From Prolixibacteraceae bacterium (GTDB lineage Bacteria > Bacteroidota > Bacteroidia > Bacteroidales > Prolixibacteraceae): a stretch of 64,000 nt of DNA. Numbering within the stretch: position 1 is the stretch's first letter; the number at the start of each line of letters is the position of its first letter. Made by a program: the position numbers and the translations under genes. The stretch lies in assembly GCA_019856515.1 (NCBI GenBank), contig CP082230.1, positions 5,123,289-5,187,288 of the forward strand, in the 5' to 3' direction. Under the pieces are notes generated by a model. It saw only the letters and a program-made list of their open reading frames with translations, had not been told where the DNA came from and searched no databases. Positions 56,501 to 64,000 of the stretch are shown in pieces.

Positions 56501-56582
56501 ACACTTCAATACGTTGCGCCATTGTTCCTATGGAATATAGAATACAGGCTGAGATAAGGATAACTCTATATATATTGTTCAT
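53529..56582 (-). CDS. SusC/RagA-family TonB-linked outer-membrane transporter (first pair), 1017 aa
   Basis: The signal peptide is VILISACILYSIGTMAQ. A carboxypeptidase-regulatory-like domain follows (about 24-95). The plug domain includes GVQARGVSGLPGMGYEIKIH and LLIIDGIIYPDNNY (about 128-180) and AAAAIYGTSGVNGAIVIETH. The rest is the 22-strand barrel, with the calcium-binding-like DTNEDHIINEKDAIEIGDPL characteristic of RagA proteins. It imports an oligomer with its SusD lid. It starts 11 bases after the fasciclin gene, so it is part of the same transcript. The N-terminal extension is shorter than in many SusC proteins. Confidence 0.93.
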   Translation of the reverse strand: MNNIYRVILISACILYSIGTMAQRIEVYDGVKHIPLANVDIKSKTGEVVTTNEKGAADISSLIESKFIYFRKEGYQSIDYPLSNGIKKRYYLYEEDILRINDKFGDLWNIEKDTEIDHSDYSFDRSVRGQHAGVQARGVSGLPGMGYEIKIHGVRSMNLSNSPLLIIDGIIYPDNNYKNDVFSEYVDNIYANVNPSDIKSIQYLKGAAAAIYGTSGVNGAIVIETHRTKSLKTAIHVEANYGVSDQAPAIPLLNADDWRNKIYEVLKSNYTNREIQQQYRGIYNDVNNADYHTYKHDTDWQNEIYQRSVFQKYLVNVMGGDAIARYYLSIGMNNEKGVIQNTDNQAYTARLNTDINLSKTASVAVNIGYNYKSGHLVDQSYSNNNPLQAAFFKSPVLGPYKRNYNGESLLEWDPYHSFNVSNPNAIIKDNISEYNGFSTVMNARYTMKIWKNIVFGANIGIVNWEDRQKAFFSGKTSKAVVPEIIHDFTALNQAKELVAKGVSFEGGINFGYERKNNRSHLLFNISSSYRTSNFSKLYAGGMNTASDKMKLLGSVSKENTRIISSYYSDYRVLNNLAKLRYTLNDRYGVEIFTNYEFNSITGSDIDSGKLYYGGALSYDIANERWFPFKSIISNLKLKGDFATSGNANIPYYMNNKQYVAQRFEVASVGFSRANIFNKDLSLEKVTQQGYGVELITPKDLFMFTAYAWKSNTDNMIIIDQIPLVTGFKKGYSNSGAMSSTGLDLGARFMIGKNAFKFMLGGSLSFVKYNYEDLGNNNSLVTSINEGQIIIKKGGSGPKFYGLKMLGVYTDQTEVDQYNLITSSGLKYEAGDVIFQDTNEDHIINEKDAIEIGDPLPDFTGGVYGSIQYKDLTLSATMSFVEGGDIFNYTRLALESQSTTNNQSSRVMNGWKFPGQKTDMPKASWGDPHKNNQFSSRWIEDGTYWRLDDVTLSYRLPIGKAKGRKNIIYVKGKNLITKTQYLGLDPDIVHRVDSQSIHGDYGKIPSLPSIILGVNLSL

Positions 56583-56593
56583 ATAAATACACT

Positions 56594-58204
56594 TTAATAG
56601 TTCGATTTAGAAGGAATAAAAGATATCTGAAGAATACTTATCGAATTTTGTTTGTATACATCTTTGTTTGACTTCTTAATATGATCCACTCGTATTTCAA
56701 TAGTATTGGTTCCCCATTCTTCAGGTATATCAAAATTACAGAAGCTTACAGGTTTCTTTTTAGCATTATAATATTTAGGAAGATTTTGCCTCCAAACATT
56801 ACCTGCTTGGATCCCATTAAAGAATAATTTTACACTTCCACCAACTCGACCATTAATACCGTTTGCTGATAGCACTCGTATTTCATAGTTGCCTGGAATT
56901 AAGGCAACTTCTTTCAATATATCTTCTCCTTCACTATCTTTTATCACATTAAATGTTTTAGGAAAAGAGATACTGTATTTTTCGTTTCTCGGAGATTTTG
57001 TTATAAAATTACCTTTAAATCCATATCCCCATTTAGGATTAAATGGTTTTATTTTCATGACAACTCCCTTAGGGATTGAAAGATATTTATTAATCATTTC
57101 TTTGTCGAAACGCCATAAGTCAGATGGGATGAAATGAAGTGTTTTCATATACATACTTTTGGGTATATAGAGTTTCGTTGCAAGGAATACTAAACCATTG
57201 CTAGTTTGGATAAGTCCCTTTCTATCGATCTCTTGTTTCCCTGATTCAATTAAAAAGCGTGTTTGAGCAGAAGAGTTTAGGTCATAAATATCTTGTGGTT
57301 CAGAAAGAGGGGTTCCTTTATAAAAAATACTTCTAAGACACCAATTTTTCATGTTTTCTAGTAGGCTTTCTGTAATCGTGCCTCCTGTAATTACCACTTT
57401 TTCTTTTACCTGGTCAAGTGCATCCAAAACAATTTTATTTGATGGTAGGATAGCAGTCATTGGATGCTCTTCATCTCTTGGATCACATTTACTAAGAAAT
57501 GTGTTTTTTTCAATCCAAATCGTATCATATACCATGTTCCCATCGTCATTCAGGAACTTTGGAGTACTATTTTCTTTGTCAAATATCTTCTCATCAAATG
57601 ATTTAATATACTCTTGAATCATCGAATATTCAGGTCCAAGGTTGTAGATCTTCTCATAAATATTATTGTACGTAGGAATAATACCTTTACTATGGTGAAC
57701 AACTCCGTTTCCCGTGTAAATGTTGGACAACTCTACCTCCTTTGTATTAATTGTAGAGAATGAACTCTTCTTAAACTCAACATACTTTCCTCTATAGGTT
57801 GATAGGCGTTGATCATGATCTAACATGTACTGAAAAGCTTCACCGTATATCAAATGAATGAGCATTTGGTTACGAAGTATGTCTACCTCTTCATCGCTTA
57901 ATACATCTAGGTTCATTTCAAGAAATGTGGCTTCTAGATGCTCATCTTTTACTGCAATAAGTGTTAAGTTTGTAGTTCCTGACAACTCTTTATCTAAACC
58001 ACACTTTTTCATTAATGCAGAGAACTTAGCATAGTCATTATTACTCTGAAGGTATTCCCAAATATTTTTTGCCGATAATTGTCTCTGGTCCGAGTAATAG
58101 CCATCCCATTTGTCATTAAGAGTACAACTACTAGTGCATAAACCAACTAACGCTAAAAGCAGTGTGGTGTAGATAAACTGACTTATTATTTTCTTATTCA
58201 TCAT
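56594..58204 (-). CDS. Fasciclin-domain lipoprotein with extra C-terminal beta domain (A), 536 aa
   Basis: The lipobox LCTSSC (Cys27) predicts a surface lipoprotein. A FAS1-like domain occupies about 40-170 (NIWEYLQSNNDYAKFSALMK, NLTLIAVKDEHLEATF, VVHHSKGIIPT). A second, weaker FAS1-like region follows (about 190-370). The C-terminal part (about 400-530) is beta-rich (LIPGNYEIRVLSANGINGRV, SVKLFFNGIQAGNVW, WGTNTIEIRVDHIK). It looks like a jelly-roll or carbohydrate-binding module. The start overlaps the stop of the preceding fasciclin gene by four bases (ATGA). It lies between two SusCD pairs, where surface glycan-binding proteins normally sit, so a ligand-capturing role is inferred. Confidence 0.8.
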   Translation of the reverse strand: MMNKKIISQFIYTTLLLALVGLCTSSCTLNDKWDGYYSDQRQLSAKNIWEYLQSNNDYAKFSALMKKCGLDKELSGTTNLTLIAVKDEHLEATFLEMNLDVLSDEEVDILRNQMLIHLIYGEAFQYMLDHDQRLSTYRGKYVEFKKSSFSTINTKEVELSNIYTGNGVVHHSKGIIPTYNNIYEKIYNLGPEYSMIQEYIKSFDEKIFDKENSTPKFLNDDGNMVYDTIWIEKNTFLSKCDPRDEEHPMTAILPSNKIVLDALDQVKEKVVITGGTITESLLENMKNWCLRSIFYKGTPLSEPQDIYDLNSSAQTRFLIESGKQEIDRKGLIQTSNGLVFLATKLYIPKSMYMKTLHFIPSDLWRFDKEMINKYLSIPKGVVMKIKPFNPKWGYGFKGNFITKSPRNEKYSISFPKTFNVIKDSEGEDILKEVALIPGNYEIRVLSANGINGRVGGSVKLFFNGIQAGNVWRQNLPKYYNAKKKPVSFCNFDIPEEWGTNTIEIRVDHIKKSNKDVYKQNSISILQISFIPSKSNY

Positions 58205-59769
58205 TTCAAAGGTTTATAGGTTATACCACCAAAAGTCAAATCGCCTTTTCCTGATTTCTTCTCAATCTTAATTGTATGAACACCTTCAGTAAGATGTATA
58301 CCATAAGAAAATTCCATCCCGTAACCGTAACCAAAGGCTCTAAAAATTGCATTGTGTGTCAATTGATAAATCCCATCAATATAGATGTTCCAAAAACTTC
58401 CATTGGGGTTTTTACAACCATAGCCTTTGATGCTATAGGTACCCTCTGCTAGATATGGCGTTTTAAAGCTCACCCAGCCTTCATTTGATTCACCAAAACG
58501 AACCCCTAGTCCATGTGTCCCCGTGTAATAATAGTTTCCTGTTTTAGAATCCATCGTTGTGATTTTATTGACGTAGTATATTGGTAATTTTTTAGGAGAT
58601 GAGTCCCAATCAATTTCATCGAATACATCATCGTGAAGTGGAAGTGAGAAATCGAATTTTTCAACCAAGTTACGTCTAGAGTGATTCCCATTATAATTCT
58701 CAATGGCTTTTTTGTTTACGATATCCCATATGTCCTGTTCAATAGGTGTTGGACGACATTGGGTAATATGTAATGGTTGTTTGAGGTAATGGATACAACC
58801 GTTGGAAGCTGGGATATTAATTTTAGTCTCATCTAATTGTGTATATTGATTTTCTCCTCGCTTATTAATATACATCTGCTCATTCTCAATCAATACTTCT
58901 ATAGCATGATTCTTATATTGAGTTTCAAAGTTTTTCCACAAACGAATTTCATCCTGTTTTAATAATAGATTGGTGTATTTTGCTCCATTAACAATGTGGT
59001 ATCCAACCCACTGATTTAACCCATTATCTAAGGAGGTTAATTGGTCATTATTTGAAAAGCGTGTAATAAGATCGTCAACGGATAAGATTGAAGGGTTATA
59101 ACCTTTAAGCATCTCATTAGTCTCAACAAGAATTGAGTAATATTCTCGTTTTTCTTGAGTGAAATTACCTAGAATTTTGTCATACCCAGTGTGTTTAAGT
59201 GCTTCAATAAAAATAGAACAATCCGATAAGGTTTCCACTTCTACTATCACTGAGGGTTTTAATTCCAATACATGGTCGATAATGTTAACATAACCATTGG
59301 CAACCTTAATGTCATAATGTGTGATTAGAGCACTCTTATTAAGAATAACACTTCGTTGGTCTCCTAGCCTGAAATCTACTGACATATTCCGACCAATAAG
59401 GTTCGTATCCCTAGTTGCTCCATGTCGGTATTGACTGACTAATTGTTGGAAATTAAGAGTGTGATTCTTGACCAGCTGCTGAAGATACTCTGCGTCGAAG
59501 GAATCAATTGTCTTTCCATCTAACCATTTTGATACAGCTTCGTTATTGGGAATGTAAACTGTATATAATCCAGATGCTCGATATGCATCAGATAGGCCTG
59601 ATTTTTCTAAGATCTCTAACCATGAACTATATTTATCTTGATGTCTTTCAAGATATACTGTGATTGACACCTGATTCTCTGAAAGAGGCATCGCGTCGTC
59701 AAATGTTTCTTTGCAACCAAATTGAAGAAAGAGAACAACGACCATTGTAATTATTAAAGAGTTCTTCAT
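58201..59769 (-). CDS. Fasciclin-domain lipoprotein with extra C-terminal beta domain (B), 522 aa
   Basis: The lipobox LQFGC (Cys19) predicts a surface lipoprotein. The FAS1 domain spans about 30-170 (SVTVYLE-type start, SDAYRASGLYTVYIPNNEAV, VANGYVNIIDHVLEL). A further FAS1-like part follows (about 180-340; YYSILVETNEMLKGY and NGCIHYLKQPLHIT). A C-terminal domain of about 110 residues (about 410-522) reads WVSFKTPYLAEGTYSIKGYG, FWNIYIDGIYQLTHN and GVHTIKIEKKSGKGD. This pattern resembles CBM6/CBM35-like jelly rolls. It precedes gene A and follows the second SusD by five bases. Sequence A and B share architecture but little identity, so they are old paralogues or have different ligands. Confidence 0.8.
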   Translation of the reverse strand: MKNSLIITMVVVLFLQFGCKETFDDAMPLSENQVSITVYLERHQDKYSSWLEILEKSGLSDAYRASGLYTVYIPNNEAVSKWLDGKTIDSFDAEYLQQLVKNHTLNFQQLVSQYRHGATRDTNLIGRNMSVDFRLGDQRSVILNKSALITHYDIKVANGYVNIIDHVLELKPSVIVEVETLSDCSIFIEALKHTGYDKILGNFTQEKREYYSILVETNEMLKGYNPSILSVDDLITRFSNNDQLTSLDNGLNQWVGYHIVNGAKYTNLLLKQDEIRLWKNFETQYKNHAIEVLIENEQMYINKRGENQYTQLDETKINIPASNGCIHYLKQPLHITQCRPTPIEQDIWDIVNKKAIENYNGNHSRRNLVEKFDFSLPLHDDVFDEIDWDSSPKKLPIYYVNKITTMDSKTGNYYYTGTHGLGVRFGESNEGWVSFKTPYLAEGTYSIKGYGCKNPNGSFWNIYIDGIYQLTHNAIFRAFGYGYGMEFSYGIHLTEGVHTIKIEKKSGKGDLTFGGITYKPLK

Positions 59770-59774
59770 ATTTC

Positions 59775-61253
59775 TTATTTTGACTGATAAAAAGGGTTCT
59801 GGATTAACTGTTGGTTGTATACGAGCTCATTTCTAGAGATCGGTAAATAGAACGCATATTCATCTTGTAGTGCACTTTCTACAGATGCTTGATCAATAGG
59901 ACTTACAGATGTTAGAACTTTATCAATTATCATCTGTTTCCGAGCATAATTATTACGTTTGGCAATACGTAATAGATCAAACCATGATTTTCCTTCTCCA
60001 TAAAGCTCCCTGGTCCTTTCATATAGGATATAGTCTTCATATGCTGTGACACTTTCTTCTAGAGTTGTAATCTCTGTCGCATTCGCACGGTTGCGAATTT
60101 TATTAATCTGCTCCATCGATTCTTTATACATCCCTTTTTCAGCATAAATCTCAGCCATCATAAGAATGATATCTGCTGCTCGATAGACAATAAAATTACA
60201 AGTGTATTGTTGTCTGTTTGGATAATACTTTAAAGGTACTATCGTTGGGTCTGGAGTGATATATTTTAGGATTAAACCCGTTTCCGAATTATATGTTGCA
60301 TTCTCACCTCTAATGTCTGTTTCATCATATATGGAGAAATCCTTATCCTGTAATTTTTTATTAAATATAAACTCAGGCCTTTCTGCATTAAGGAACAGTT
60401 TATACCATGGACCTGATTGTCCTTGTAAATTTTCACATTGGATTTCAAAGATACCTTCTGCTGTATTACCTTCTGAGAAGATCGAAAACCATTGGTCCGA
60501 AGATAGTAATCCTCTTTTTGAATCAGCAAAAACTGATTTGCAATGCTCTAAAGCAAGATCAAGATCGCCTTCGTCATCTCTCCAAAGATAAGTATCTGCT
60601 AGAAGTGAATGAACTGCATAAACAGTACCTCTACCATGGTTCTCCCAAGCTTCGGAGAATGCATGTTTAATATGAGGAAGTGACAGCTTAAGGTCGGTAA
60701 TGATATAGTCTAGAACCTCTTTTTCTGAAGATTTATTTAATTCGAAACCATTATTATCTGTTTCATATGAGTATGGTAAAATAGGGACTTCCTTCCATAT
60801 TCTTACCAGATAGAAATAGGCCAATGATCTGATAAAACGCGCTTCTGCAATCAAGGCATCTCGTTCTACATCCAGAAAGTTTTTATCATTTTCAGCAGCG
60901 GTTGGTGCATTTTCAACTACTGCACTTGCTTGATTAATCACTTTATAAAGAAAACTCCAATTACACATCTTATTGTTATCTATAATGCGCCCACTTCGAA
61001 GTTGTTGGTAGTAACCTGGTGCACGATAAAAAGACAATTGATCTGATCTTACTTCTCCATGAAGAAATAGAATATTAATGTTTTTTTGTAGCGTAGCATA
61101 GGAGTCTATTAGTGCAGACTCAACATCTTGCTCACTCTTCCAAAATTTTTCTTTAATAAGTCCATTTTCTGGAGGACTATCAACCCACGAATCACAACCT
61201 GATATAATGGTGATAAATACTATCCAAACGAAATGTTTTATATACTGTTTCAT
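59775..61253 (-). CDS. SusD/RagB-family nutrient-binding lipoprotein (second pair), 492 aa
   Basis: The lipobox IISGC (Cys20) is typical. The SusD N-terminal region has ESALIDSYATLQKNINILF and FIRSLAYFYLVRIWKEVPIL. The C-terminal part has MMAEIYAEKGMYKESMEQIN and YERTRELYGEGKSWFDLLRI, ending with YAFYLPISRNEL and the usual QNP motif near the end (LIQNPFYQ). It is located three bases after its SusC and five before fasciclin gene B. The ligand is unknown. Confidence 0.93.
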   Translation of the reverse strand: MKQYIKHFVWIVFITIISGCDSWVDSPPENGLIKEKFWKSEQDVESALIDSYATLQKNINILFLHGEVRSDQLSFYRAPGYYQQLRSGRIIDNNKMCNWSFLYKVINQASAVVENAPTAAENDKNFLDVERDALIAEARFIRSLAYFYLVRIWKEVPILPYSYETDNNGFELNKSSEKEVLDYIITDLKLSLPHIKHAFSEAWENHGRGTVYAVHSLLADTYLWRDDEGDLDLALEHCKSVFADSKRGLLSSDQWFSIFSEGNTAEGIFEIQCENLQGQSGPWYKLFLNAERPEFIFNKKLQDKDFSIYDETDIRGENATYNSETGLILKYITPDPTIVPLKYYPNRQQYTCNFIVYRAADIILMMAEIYAEKGMYKESMEQINKIRNRANATEITTLEESVTAYEDYILYERTRELYGEGKSWFDLLRIAKRNNYARKQMIIDKVLTSVSPIDQASVESALQDEYAFYLPISRNELVYNQQLIQNPFYQSK

Positions 61254-61256
61254 GAT

Positions 61257-64000
61257 CTAGAATGTTAGGTTGAATCCAATATTATATCGGATAGGTTTAT
61301 AGTTAAATGCATTGTCGAGAAGCAACCCTGTATTCAGATTCAATTGACCCGCAGGGTTCAAACCTTTGTACTTAGTCCAAGTGTACACGTTATTTACCCC
61401 CATGAACATTGTTAATTTAGAGAGTGTAATTTTTTGTGCAATCTTCTTTGGAAATTCATATCTAAGAGTAATGTTCTTTAGTGTTATATAATCTCCATTT
61501 TCTACAAACCTGCTGCTACCAAGCGAGTTGAAATTAGTTCCTCCCAAAGCAATTGGTATTTGCGCTATATCACCAGGTTTTCTCCACCTTGCTAAAACAG
61601 CAGAACTTTGGTTATTTGATTTAGTCATACCTTCCGCAGTGATAGCTGTACCATTAATTACATTTGCTCCATAGCGATAAATAAATGAGATATTAAGAGA
61701 AAATTTACCATACGATAAGTTCGAGAATACACCTCCGTAGAAAAGAGGGTCTTGATTCCCTAAATAAATTACATCCTTCTCATCGATGACTCCATCATAA
61801 TTCGTATCCTGATATTTTGCATCTCCTCCTTGAAAACGATTTCCTTGTTTATCCTTCATATAAACCAACTCTCCAAGAGGGTTATAGAGAGGGGTATTCG
61901 CTTTACCTCGAGCTATTGCATCGTTATCATCTTTGTATACCCCAAGGTATTGGTATCCATAAATAGCACCAATCGGTTTGTTTATTTCGATCATCTTCGG
62001 GTATTTTCCATTGGAATAGACTGGGACATTATATGATGTTCCGGCAGGCATCTCTAAACGCACACTTTTGTCTTGTGAGATATTACAACGTAATGACCAT
62101 TTAAACTTGCGTTTTTGAATCAACTTAACATTAGTGCTAATTTCAAATCCAGTGGTCTTAATCTCTCCTTGGTTCATGTAAGGGATCTTTGGAAAACCAA
62201 CAGTAGAAGGAACCTTAACATCTTTTTGTAGAATATCAGAGCTAATATCCTCAAAGAGGTCAGCTGTAACAGAGAACCTGTTTTTGAAAAGAGACATCTC
62301 TAAACCAACATTGCGACTTGTTTTCTTTTCCCAAACAAGGTTCTCTAAGGTTATCCTCTTTAATGCCATGCCATTATAGTTCATATAAGAACCCCCTTTA
62401 TCATATAAACCATAGAATACATTAGGTTGTTTAGGTTCTCTACCTGTAACGCCATAGCTTGCTTTTAACTTTAGTCGACTTAACCATTTTTTCTGCTTTT
62501 TCAAGAAAGGTTCATCACTTAATATATAAGCAAAACTTAGAGAAGGAAAGTAACCGACACGGTTCTCTTTGCTAAATCCATTACTAATTTCTCTACTAAT
62601 AAATCCATTGACGATATAACGATTTAATAGTTTATACTGTAATGAAGCAAGTAGGGAATAATCACGTTTCTTTAATATACTATTTCCAAAGCTAGTTAAG
62701 AGTCCACCGTCTACAATATTTGAGATCTCACTACTACCAGTATTCGAAAGTTTAACTCCTAATGAGCGAGTCTCTGACTGATTTGCTGTGATGACAAACT
62801 GTGTATTCAAATCGTGAATCTTGCGAACCTTCTTGTGATAACTAAGAGAGTGTCTTGTGGAGATATTTAATGAACTAGCCTGTGTTTCAATAGACTGATT
62901 TGCATTGATACTCATTGGTCTTATACCACTTGCAGTTGATGGGTAGAATATATCTGTGTTCTTCAAGTTTTTGTCATAGCTGATATATCCAGTATAACGA
63001 AAACCTTTTGCCATTCTATAATCCATTTTGAATATCGATCTAACTCTTGTTGTAAGGACCTCATTTTGACTATTCATAATGGTTGCCAAAGGATTGAGTC
63101 TAGTCGTTTGAAACTGTGTCGAAGGACTGAAGAAACGATCTGTTACTTGTCCTTGATCATCTACATAATATGGATTCATATTAGGCATCTTATAGTTTGT
63201 AAACTTTCTCAAGTCTGCATCTTTGATCGCAAAACTATGTTTGGTACTTCTATTATAGCTAAGATCAGCCGAAAAAGTCAATTTCTTCGATAAGCTATAA
63301 TCAATATTCATCTTTGCGGAAAAACTTTCAAAAGAGGACTCTTTAAGGACTCCATGATCGTCTTTATACGTAGAGCTAAATCTATATCTCGCTTTATCTC
63401 CACCACCACTCATCGAGATATTGTGTTCGTGTAAATATGGAGATTGGGTAATTTGATCAATCCAGTCTGTTTCCGAATGGTATTCATCATAGTAACGATA
63501 AAAAATATTCTCACCCAACTCAGGAACATTCGTAGGAGACATGTCAAACGAAGATTTACCATTGGATCTTAGATACTTATTCCACCTAGCTTCATGCATT
63601 AATGAAACATAGTCATCACCATTTAATAGAGGGAGGTGAGATGGCTTAGATTCTTTCTGAAATTTATATCCATAAGTAATTCGATTGGGACCCCTTACTC
63701 CTCGTTTGGTTGTAATAATAAGTACACCATTTGCTCCTCTAGAACCATATTGAGCTGCTGCAGCACCATCTACGAGTGCTTGTATGTCAGCAATGTCAGA
63801 CGTTGGAATATCCACTAATGCTCCATAGTCATCTGCATTAGCTGAGGCAAAATCGAAATCATCTTCGATTGTGGTTGGATAGATAATACCATCCAAAACA
63901 ATCAAAGGCTTGGAGGAGCCATTTAAACTTGAAGCACCTCTTATTCGAATGGTCATTCCTGAACCAGGACCTCCAGCACTCTCCATCATGGTTACACCTG
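61257..64000 (-). CDS. SusC/RagA-family TonB-linked outer-membrane transporter (second pair), N-terminus beyond window
   Basis: The frame runs through the right edge. The internal ATG at 63989 is preceded in frame by G-V-T, which belongs to the plug motif. Visible parts: plug (ESAGGPGSGMTIRIRGASSL, then LIVLDGIIYP and AAAAQYGSRGANGVLIITTK), then the barrel with DTNYDGVIDEKDVIYLGNQD and the C-terminal YNIGFNLTF strand. It is the first visible gene of the six-gene operon; its signal peptide and any regulatory gene or promoter lie outside the window. Confidence 0.95.
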   Translation of the reverse strand, partial: GVTMMESAGGPGSGMTIRIRGASSLNGSSKPLIVLDGIIYPTTIEDDFDFASANADDYGALVDIPTSDIADIQALVDGAAAAQYGSRGANGVLIITTKRGVRGPNRITYGYKFQKESKPSHLPLLNGDDYVSLMHEARWNKYLRSNGKSSFDMSPTNVPELGENIFYRYYDEYHSETDWIDQITQSPYLHEHNISMSGGGDKARYRFSSTYKDDHGVLKESSFESFSAKMNIDYSLSKKLTFSADLSYNRSTKHSFAIKDADLRKFTNYKMPNMNPYYVDDQGQVTDRFFSPSTQFQTTRLNPLATIMNSQNEVLTTRVRSIFKMDYRMAKGFRYTGYISYDKNLKNTDIFYPSTASGIRPMSINANQSIETQASSLNISTRHSLSYHKKVRKIHDLNTQFVITANQSETRSLGVKLSNTGSSEISNIVDGGLLTSFGNSILKKRDYSLLASLQYKLLNRYIVNGFISREISNGFSKENRVGYFPSLSFAYILSDEPFLKKQKKWLSRLKLKASYGVTGREPKQPNVFYGLYDKGGSYMNYNGMALKRITLENLVWEKKTSRNVGLEMSLFKNRFSVTADLFEDISSDILQKDVKVPSTVGFPKIPYMNQGEIKTTGFEISTNVKLIQKRKFKWSLRCNISQDKSVRLEMPAGTSYNVPVYSNGKYPKMIEINKPIGAIYGYQYLGVYKDDNDAIARGKANTPLYNPLGELVYMKDKQGNRFQGGDAKYQDTNYDGVIDEKDVIYLGNQDPLFYGGVFSNLSYGKFSLNISFIYRYGANVINGTAITAEGMTKSNNQSSAVLARWRKPGDIAQIPIALGGTNFNSLGSSRFVENGDYITLKNITLRYEFPKKIAQKITLSKLTMFMGVNNVYTWTKYKGLNPAGQLNLNTGLLLDNAFNYKPIRYNIGFNLTF

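Overview
The window is AT-rich DNA from a member of the Bacteroidota, most likely a marine or polysaccharide-degrading member of the Bacteroidales/Marinilabiliales group. The evidence is two SusC/SusD pairs, a type IX secretion (T9SS) sorting tail on a polysaccharide lyase, S46 dipeptidyl-peptidase, DUF2027-Smr and DUF368 proteins, and promoters of the Bacteroidota type (TTG, about 19 bases, TAnnTTTG). Species cannot be named from sequence alone.

Layout. 1-2 kb: the 3' part of an outer-membrane beta-barrel receptor. 2.4-5.1 kb: a long secreted Sel1-repeat protein. 5.7-7.7 kb: a three-gene operon (AraC/GyrI regulator, zinc-ribbon protein, YoaP-type acetyltransferase). 7.9-8.2 kb: tRNA-Thr and SRP RNA. 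8.5-14.8 kb: pckA with a terminator-like leader, then a nested pair of insertion sequences (an IS630-type element inside an IS4-type element) sitting exactly on the pckA stop codon, then umuD-umuC. 14.8-18.2 kb: nitroreductase, folD and a lipoprotein esterase. 18.4-21.4 kb: a three-gene glycan operon (WbqC, WecE-like, WecF-like). 21.7-33.7 kb: housekeeping and envelope genes (MATE, Smr protein, SpmA/B-like protein, DsbA-like protein, orphan histidine kinase, methyltransferase, S46 peptidase, DHOD-like protein, YggS). 34-44.3 kb: a glycosaminoglycan-type degradation cluster (PL8-like lyase, GH88, PL12-like lyase, sulfatase). 45.7-51.9 kb: LysE exporter, DUF368 translocase, aroE, a PorE-like OmpA protein, a small outer-membrane barrel and a TonB-C-like secreted protein. 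52-64 kb: a tightly packed minus-strand operon susC-susD-fasciclin-fasciclin-susC-susD that runs off the right edge.

How it fits together. GH88, PL12-like lyase and S1 sulfatase have the same composition and neighbourhood as part of the Bacteroides heparin/heparan-sulfate locus, so the cluster probably removes sulfate, cuts the chain and hydrolyses the unsaturated product. No SusC/D pair is attached to it. The SusC/D-fasciclin operon has no enzyme in the part visible, so its substrate is unknown.

The most notable structural observations are: (i) the fully resolvable history of the nested insertion, which replaced the last three codons of pckA and supplied a new stop; (ii) two decayed copies of one transposon-like sequence in opposite orientation bracketing the GH88-PL12-sulfatase block; (iii) a long hairpin plus U-run between the pckA promoter and its start codon; (iv) a umuDC promoter so close to the ATG that the message should be leaderless; (v) fasciclin lipoproteins with added C-terminal beta-rich domains between two SusCD pairs. 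No CRISPR array, prophage or recognisable defence system was seen.
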